This document shows positions 58,942 to 64,000 of a stretch of DNA of 64,000 bases, in pieces. The translations under genes were made by a program, and so were the position numbers. Origin of the DNA: Lathyrus oleraceus (Eukaryota > Streptophyta > Magnoliopsida > Fabales > Fabaceae); the NCBI RefSeq assembly GCF_024323335.1, contig NC_066579.1, forward strand, positions 352,229,400 through 352,293,399, written 5' to 3'. Under the pieces are notes generated by a model, which made no database searches, was not told where the DNA came from, and was given only the letters and a program-made list of their open reading frames with translations. How positions within the stretch are numbered: position 1 is the stretch's first letter; each line of letters begins with the position of its first letter.

Positions 58942-60450
58942 CTAGTGGCGGTGTCCTGGATGATAACAAATTCCCGGGTTTTTGTAAGGGTCAGCCAGAG
59001 ATGAAAGGTATTCGGTGACACCGTTCAGATGCTTGAGACTTTCGTCGATTGACTTTTCCTGAAATTCAAATGAAGCCGAAAAGGTTGCAAACCGGTCATT
59101 CATGCTTGTAGAGAAGGAGTCGAGACGCTCATTTTGGGCTTGAAGTTGCTCGTTGATATGAGCATAGCGCTCATCTTGAGCTTGCATGAAGGACTGTTGA
59201 GCTATCTGCATATTATGCATCATATTCAACAGTTCTGAAGATTCTGCTTGCTGTGGAGGGGACGGAGGAGATTCTTATTCATCTTGGTGATACGGCTGGT
59301 AGAATTGATGTTGAGTAGACCAGCCAGTATGTTGCCATTCACCCCAGCCACCCCAGCGTGGAACATCTTCTTTAGTTGAATGCGACTGCTGAGCCCAAGC
59401 AGAGTCCGAGTAGTCGTGAGTGTCAACGGGTGGAGGATTATCATCTCCACCATTGTGATCCACATCGTGCCTGACTTCTTCTTCTTCATTTTCTTCTTCA
59501 TCTTCTTGGTCTTCGCTTTCATCACTATCATCATCTGCAGGAATATTTGCTCTCCGAATAAACTTATACATTCTCCGCTCATTGCACCAAAGATATCCCA
59601 TCATAGACATGGTTTTTGTGCTGAACTCCTTGTCAGATGAGATGGAAGTGTACGGGAAAAACGGATGATTAACGTTGGCTGCAGTTAGGACCTCTTGAAT
59701 AAAGGATCCGTAGGCAAGCGCCGTTCCTCGTCCGGAGTCACGTAGCCCAAACATTCTGCTGGCAATGTAGTATGGCCAGTTGATTTTTATCTTATTTTTC
59801 AGAATGTAAATCAGATGAACCTCGGCCGGTTCGACTCTGGAGAGGCCTCCCTTCTTTGGGCGCAGGATTCGTGAGACAACCCACTAAAGGATCCTTTCTC
59901 CGGCTTTCAGCTTGCCGGCAGTGACAGTTCGTGGGAACGCGTCACTGTTCACAAACTGATCAGTATAGGGTCGTCTCAGCATGTTATTCAATGCATTCTT
60001 AAACTCATAGCCAGCTACGTGGTGAGAGTCAGTGACCTCAGGTAGAGGGTTTCCATCATCATCAACAGACATATCAAAATATTGGTTCCAGATATTTGAT
60101 TTAAGCGGTACCTTTGTCGGACCAATTCTAGAGTGGAACTTGTGCCCGCGAAAGTTGTCATGAAGGCCGGCATAGAACACGCGAACAAGGTCTTCACTGT
60201 ATTTGGTATTACATTCCAAGAAGTTGATAAAGCCCTGATGCTGCAGCAGAGCCAGGACTTCAGGAAGGTGCATGCGTTCAGCGGTAAGTTTGTAGAACGC
60301 ATGTTGTTGCACAACGCCTCTTTTGCTGATGTCTTTGTTGAAGACTTCGACGCGAGCGGGTGGAACGAGTGATACAACAGATATGGGTAGAGATGCGGCG
60401 GATGATTCTCGGGATCTCTTGCCGGAGGGTCTGCGTGATGTGGTAGCCAT
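58942..60450 (-). pseudogene. Copia B extra 3' gene with plant transposon protein domain
   Basis: ATG at 60450 (MATTSRRPSGKRSRESSAAS) opens a frame with TAG at 59886-59884 and TAA at 59277-59275 but otherwise open to TAG 58944-58942, about 500 codons. The N-terminus is basic. The middle (LLQHQGFINFLECN, DLVRVFYAGLHDNFRGHKF, about 60250-60130) resembles the PF20167 domain. A very acidic stretch (about 59510-59420) and a QAQDERYAHINEQLQAQNER coiled-coil-like C-terminus follow. No signal peptide or membrane segment. It occupies the position of the so-called envelope-like gene of SIRE elements and is probably its homologue, though only weakly similar by eye to the one in copia S. Confidence 0.75.
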
Positions 60451-61145
60451 TTGAGCAAGTTTGAAGCGGAGTGTTTGGGTATAGAGAGAAGGTTTAAGAA
60501 GGGTTTTGAGAGTGATTCTGCTAGATAGAGGTTTCTCCCAATTTATAGTGGAAAGGTTAGGGTTTTGGGAAGATGGAATATCAAAGAACAATAGCCACTA
60601 GGTAGATGCAAGTTACAAAGTAGTGGGTAGTTTGAAAGGTGATGGAATGTAAATGCACAATTAATGATGATTTTTGGATGGGAAAGCATGAAAAACGATT
60701 TAAATTTTTCTGCAGAAAAACGAAATTTTCGAGCGATGCGTCGACCATAGCCCTGTATGCGTCGACGCATACTGTTTGGTTTTTGAGGAAATGCAGAAAT
60801 TAATTTGCTTGCGTCGACCATAGCCCTGCTGCGGTCGACTCATACAGTCCAAATTTCAATTTTTCACTATTTTCCACATGCGATGACAGGATTGATGCAT
60901 AATTAACACACCATACAGCAATAAACATCCAAAGAGAGAGATCATATATATATATATATATATAAACAACATCATTATGAGATATAACTATTGTAGTCAT
61001 GAGATTTTGCAGAGAGAGAAGGAGAGGAACAGTATCACCTCAATGCCGGAGTGACTTAGTGAACGGTAGACTTGTGCTTACAACAACATAGATTGGTTAG
61101 AGGTACAAGATTAAAGTCTTATATGGAATAAGGTAAAACAGCAGA
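60451..61145 (-). other. Spacer between copia B pol and extra gene
   Basis: A non-coding spacer of about 695 bp. It includes four GTCGAC sites, two in GCGTCGACCATAGCCCTG (near 60738 and 60812), a (TA)n run at about 60944-60962, and a plausible promoter or splice-acceptor region for the downstream gene. No specific acceptor is chosen. Confidence 0.5.
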
Positions 61146-64000
61146 TTATAGTCCCCGTTCCGAAATATCGAGAATGCCAAGTTCTCGGCGGATATGAAAG
61201 AAAGGTTCAGTGGCTAGCGGCTTTGTGAAAATGTCCGCTAGTTGATTTTCAGTATTGACATGTTCAAACACAATGTCACCTTTCTCTACATGATCCCGAA
61301 GAAAGTGGTGTCGTATTTCGATATGTTTGGTGCGAGAATGTAGCACAGGATTCTTGGTTAGGTTAATGGCACTTGTATTGTCACAAAAAATGGGAATACG
61401 TTCAAGTTTGAGGTTAAAATCCAATAGTTGTTGCTTAATCCATAGGATTTGGGCACAACAACCACCGGCGGCAACGTATTCCGCTTCGGCAGTTGACAAA
61501 GCAACAGAAACCTGTTTCTTGCTATGCCAACTGACCAAAGAGTTTGAGAATAAGTGACAAGTGCCACTGGTGCTCTTCCTATCCGATTTGCAACCGGCAA
61601 AGTCGGAATCGGAAAAACCTACCAATGAACAATCATTACCTTTGGAATACCATAGTCCATACTTCGGAGTACCGGATAGGTATCGAAGTATTCGTTTGAC
61701 GGCTTTTAAATGGGATTCCTTGGGACATGATTGATATCTTACGCACATGCATACGCTAAACATAATATCGGGACGAGAAGCAGTAAGATAAAGGAGTGAA
61801 CCAATCATACCTCTATACCGTTTTACATCTACTTCCTTACCGTCTTCATCTTTGTTCAAGTTTGTACACATAGGCATGGGGGTGTCTATGGCCTTTGCTT
61901 TTGCCATGTCAAATCTCTTGATAAGGTCCAAACAGTACTTTGTCTGGCTCACGAAAGTTCCTTCTTTGAGCTGTTTGATTTGCAGACCGAGAAAGTATGT
62001 GAGCTCCCCCATCATACTCATCTCGAATTCACCCTGCATAAGGTCAGAAAACTCTCTCACAAGACTCATGTTAGTAGATCCAAATATGATATCATTTACA
62101 TAAATTTGCACTAATATCAAGTGCTTTCCTTGACGTTTAATGAAGAGGGTTGTGTCAACCTTTCCTCTTGAGTATTTTTGATCGAGTAAGAATTTGCTTA
62201 GTCTCTCATACCAAGCTCTAGGAGCTTGTTTGAGGCCATACAAAGCTCTTTTTAGTTTATAGACATGATCAGGATACTCATGGGATTCGAAACCCGGAGG
62301 TTGTGCGACATAAACCTCTTCATTTATGTGACCGTTAAGGAATGCACTCTTGACATCCATTTGGAATAACTTAAAGTCTTTCGCACAAGCGAAAGCAAGG
62401 AGAAGGCGTATAGCCTCGAGTCGGGCAACCGACGCATAAGTTTCCTCATAGTCGATGCCTTCCTCTTGGTTATACCCTTGCGCGACTAAACGCGCCTTAT
62501 TACGGGTTATTACCCCGTTTTCGTCCAGCTTGTTCCTAAACACCCATCGGGTGCCGATTACTCGATGATCTCGCGGAGGAGGGACAAGGTCCCAAACCTC
62601 ATTTCTGGTGAACTGATTAAGTTCCTCCTGCATTGATAAAAACCAGTGTTCATCGAGTAGGGCTTCTTTAGGGTTTTTAGGTTCCATCTGCGAAACGAAA
62701 GCGAAGTGATAACAGAAGTTACTTAGCTTAGATCGAGTTGTTACGCCCTTTGATATGTCCCCGAGAATGTTGTCTATTGGATGGTCTTTGGAAGACTTCC
62801 AAGCTTGAGGAAGATCATCGTTTGAAGGCGGATGAACTACCTCGGTTTCCTCATGGTGTACATCTTTGTCCTCCTCAATTTTGACTATGTCGGGTTGATC
62901 AATCCCCGGCTCGCCACCTTTGAGTATGTCTTCAGTAGATGTACCTGCACCATGTAAAACACTACCCTTTCCGACATTTCTCGGATTGGATTCATCAAAA
63001 GTGACATGTACAGACTCTTCTACAGTAAGTAATCGCTTGTTGTATATTCTATATGCTTTGCTAGATTGAGAGTATCCGAGGAAGATACCTTCGTCGGCCT
63101 TGGAATCTAATTTCCCTAAGTTTTCCTTTCCATTGTTCAATACAAAACATTTGCAACCAAAGACATGTAAGTGAGAAACATTTGGCTTTCGCCCTTTTAA
63201 AAGTTCATACGGTGTTTTGTTTAGAATGGGGCGAATGAGCACCCTATTCAAAACGTAACAAGCCGTACTAATGGCGTCAGCCCAAAAATATTTCGGTAAG
63301 CCACTTTCATTGATCATTGTTCTTCCCAATTCTTCCAAAATTCGATTTTTACGCTCCACAACCCCATTTTGTTGAGGAGTACGTGGAGCGGAGAAGTTAT
63401 GATCAATACCATGGTTACCGCAATATTCTTCAAATAAGTGATTTTCAAATTCACCTCCATGATCGCTTCTAATTGCAACAATGTTTGTATTTAGTTTATT
63501 TTGGGAAAGCTTAGCAAATCGTTCAAAGGCGGCGAATGTGTCACTCTTACTTACTAAGAAAATAGTCCAACAAAATCGAGAAAAGTCATCCACTATTACG
63601 AAACCGTAATAGTTTCCTCCTAGACTTTTAATCCTAGATGGCCCAAATAAATCCATATGGAGAAGCTCGAGAGGTCTCGTTGTTGAAACAATATTTTTGG
63701 ATTTAAATGAGATCCTCGTTTGCTTCCCCTTTTGACAAGCATCACAAAGGTGATCCTTGGTGAACTTAATTTTGGGGAGATCTAGGACTAGATCTTTTGA
63801 GACTACTTTGTTGAGTAAGTCAAAGTTAACATGTGCTAAACGCCTATGCCATAACCATGAATCTTCACTCATTGTTACGAGGCATTTGTCACTTGTTAAC
63901 GATACTTCATTTAAGTCAAGCATATAGACATTGTTCACACGAAGACCATTAAACATACTCTTCTTATCATCATTATGTACAATTTTGCAACAATCTTTTG
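61146..64000 (-). CDS. Copia B pol (integrase, RT, RNase H), partial at window edge
   Basis: One open frame runs on the minus strand from the window edge (no stop between 64000 and 61146). It encodes the GAG-pre-integrase zinc segment (WLWHRRLAHVNFDLL, CDACQKGK), the integrase core with LLHMDLFGP, IRSDHGGEFEN and PQQNGVVERKN, RT with KARLVAQGY and MDVKSAFLNG, and RNase H with LSTAEAEYVAAG and RTKHIEIRHHF. The stop is at 61146. The RT catalytic box at 62102-62091 reads YVND instead of YVDD, so the first of the two metal-binding aspartates is asparagine (GAT to AAT type change). The product is probably RT-dead despite the intact frame. Gag and protease lie beyond the window. Confidence 0.92.
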   Translation of the reverse strand, partial: KDCCKIVHNDDKKSMFNGLRVNNVYMLDLNEVSLTSDKCLVTMSEDSWLWHRRLAHVNFDLLNKVVSKDLVLDLPKIKFTKDHLCDACQKGKQTRISFKSKNIVSTTRPLELLHMDLFGPSRIKSLGGNYYGFVIVDDFSRFCWTIFLVSKSDTFAAFERFAKLSQNKLNTNIVAIRSDHGGEFENHLFEEYCGNHGIDHNFSAPRTPQQNGVVERKNRILEELGRTMINESGLPKYFWADAISTACYVLNRVLIRPILNKTPYELLKGRKPNVSHLHVFGCKCFVLNNGKENLGKLDSKADEGIFLGYSQSSKAYRIYNKRLLTVEESVHVTFDESNPRNVGKGSVLHGAGTSTEDILKGGEPGIDQPDIVKIEEDKDVHHEETEVVHPPSNDDLPQAWKSSKDHPIDNILGDISKGVTTRSKLSNFCYHFAFVSQMEPKNPKEALLDEHWFLSMQEELNQFTRNEVWDLVPPPRDHRVIGTRWVFRNKLDENGVITRNKARLVAQGYNQEEGIDYEETYASVARLEAIRLLLAFACAKDFKLFQMDVKSAFLNGHINEEVYVAQPPGFESHEYPDHVYKLKRALYGLKQAPRAWYERLSKFLLDQKYSRGKVDTTLFIKRQGKHLILVQIYVNDIIFGSTNMSLVREFSDLMQGEFEMSMMGELTYFLGLQIKQLKEGTFVSQTKYCLDLIKRFDMAKAKAIDTPMPMCTNLNKDEDGKEVDVKRYRGMIGSLLYLTASRPDIMFSVCMCVRYQSCPKESHLKAVKRILRYLSGTPKYGLWYSKGNDCSLVGFSDSDFAGCKSDRKSTSGTCHLFSNSLVSWHSKKQVSVALSTAEAEYVAAGGCCAQILWIKQQLLDFNLKLERIPIFCDNTSAINLTKNPVLHSRTKHIEIRHHFLRDHVEKGDIVFEHVNTENQLADIFTKPLATEPFFHIRRELGILDISERGL

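Larger units (their letters stand above)
56766..64000 (-). mobile_element. Copia B: SIRE/Maximus-type Ty1/copia element, 5' part outside window
   Basis: On the minus strand the right edge of the window lies inside pol. Integrase, RT and RNase H follow leftward, then a 0.7-kb spacer, an extra gene with the plant-transposon-protein domain, a short 3' region with polypurine tract and a 3' LTR ending at 56766. The flank beyond is CAAAC (56761-56765). The gene after pol places it with SIRE-type elements. The pol frame is unbroken, making this the youngest-looking element in the window, yet its RT active site is altered. Confidence 0.9.

Overview
This is nuclear DNA from a plant with a large, repeat-filled genome. 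The long LTRs (about 4.6-5.1 kb) of intron-bearing Tat/Ogre-type Ty3/gypsy elements, together with SIRE/Maximus-type Ty1/copia elements carrying an extra 3' gene, point to a legume, most likely tribe Fabeae (pea, vetch, lentil, grass pea). That placement is inference. I see no ordinary host gene and no convincing functional tRNA, rRNA or CRISPR feature. Almost everything is transposon, often one inside another, and most coding regions are broken.

Positions 1-36848 are one nest of retrotransposons. The outer layer is a minus-strand Ty1/copia element (copia A: 5' LTR 35489-36848, PBS 35475-35487, long leader, gag, protease, integrase). It sits in the last recognisable exon of a plant-mobile-domain (PMD) gene. 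Two plus-strand elements landed in copia A. A SIRE-type copia (copia S, 18960-33421, both LTRs) split its gag, and an Ogre-type gypsy element (1-16951, 5' part outside the window) split it just before its RT. Each of those took a further hit: an Ogre-type solo LTR (4556-9187) lies in the Ogre integrase, and another (25506-30555, perfect 5-bp TSD) in the extra 3' gene of copia S.

Positions 36849-40800 hold a decayed PMD gene (minus) head-to-head with a Mutator-like (MULE) transposase pseudogene (plus). A small gene with its own TATA box converges on the transposase from the other side. A second MULE lies inverted at about 51700-56700, with a better-preserved transposase (minus) and a homologue of the same small convergent gene (plus). 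This two-gene convergent layout, seen twice, is the most interesting signal here. It recalls mudrA/mudrB of maize MuDR, but I cannot say the small protein is related to MURB.

Positions 40800-51700 are AT-rich repeat DNA: long (TA)n and (TAA)n arrays, a non-autonomous hAT element with a perfect 8-bp TSD (42443-43743), LTR-like repeats, tRNA-derived SINE-like segments, and a 1.8-kb tandem duplication that doubled an LTR promoter. Positions 56766-64000 are the 3' two-thirds of another minus-strand SIRE-type copia (copia B): 3' LTR, extra 3' gene with two stops, and a pol ORF of over 950 codons, open to the window edge, whose RT catalytic motif is changed from YVDD to YVND.
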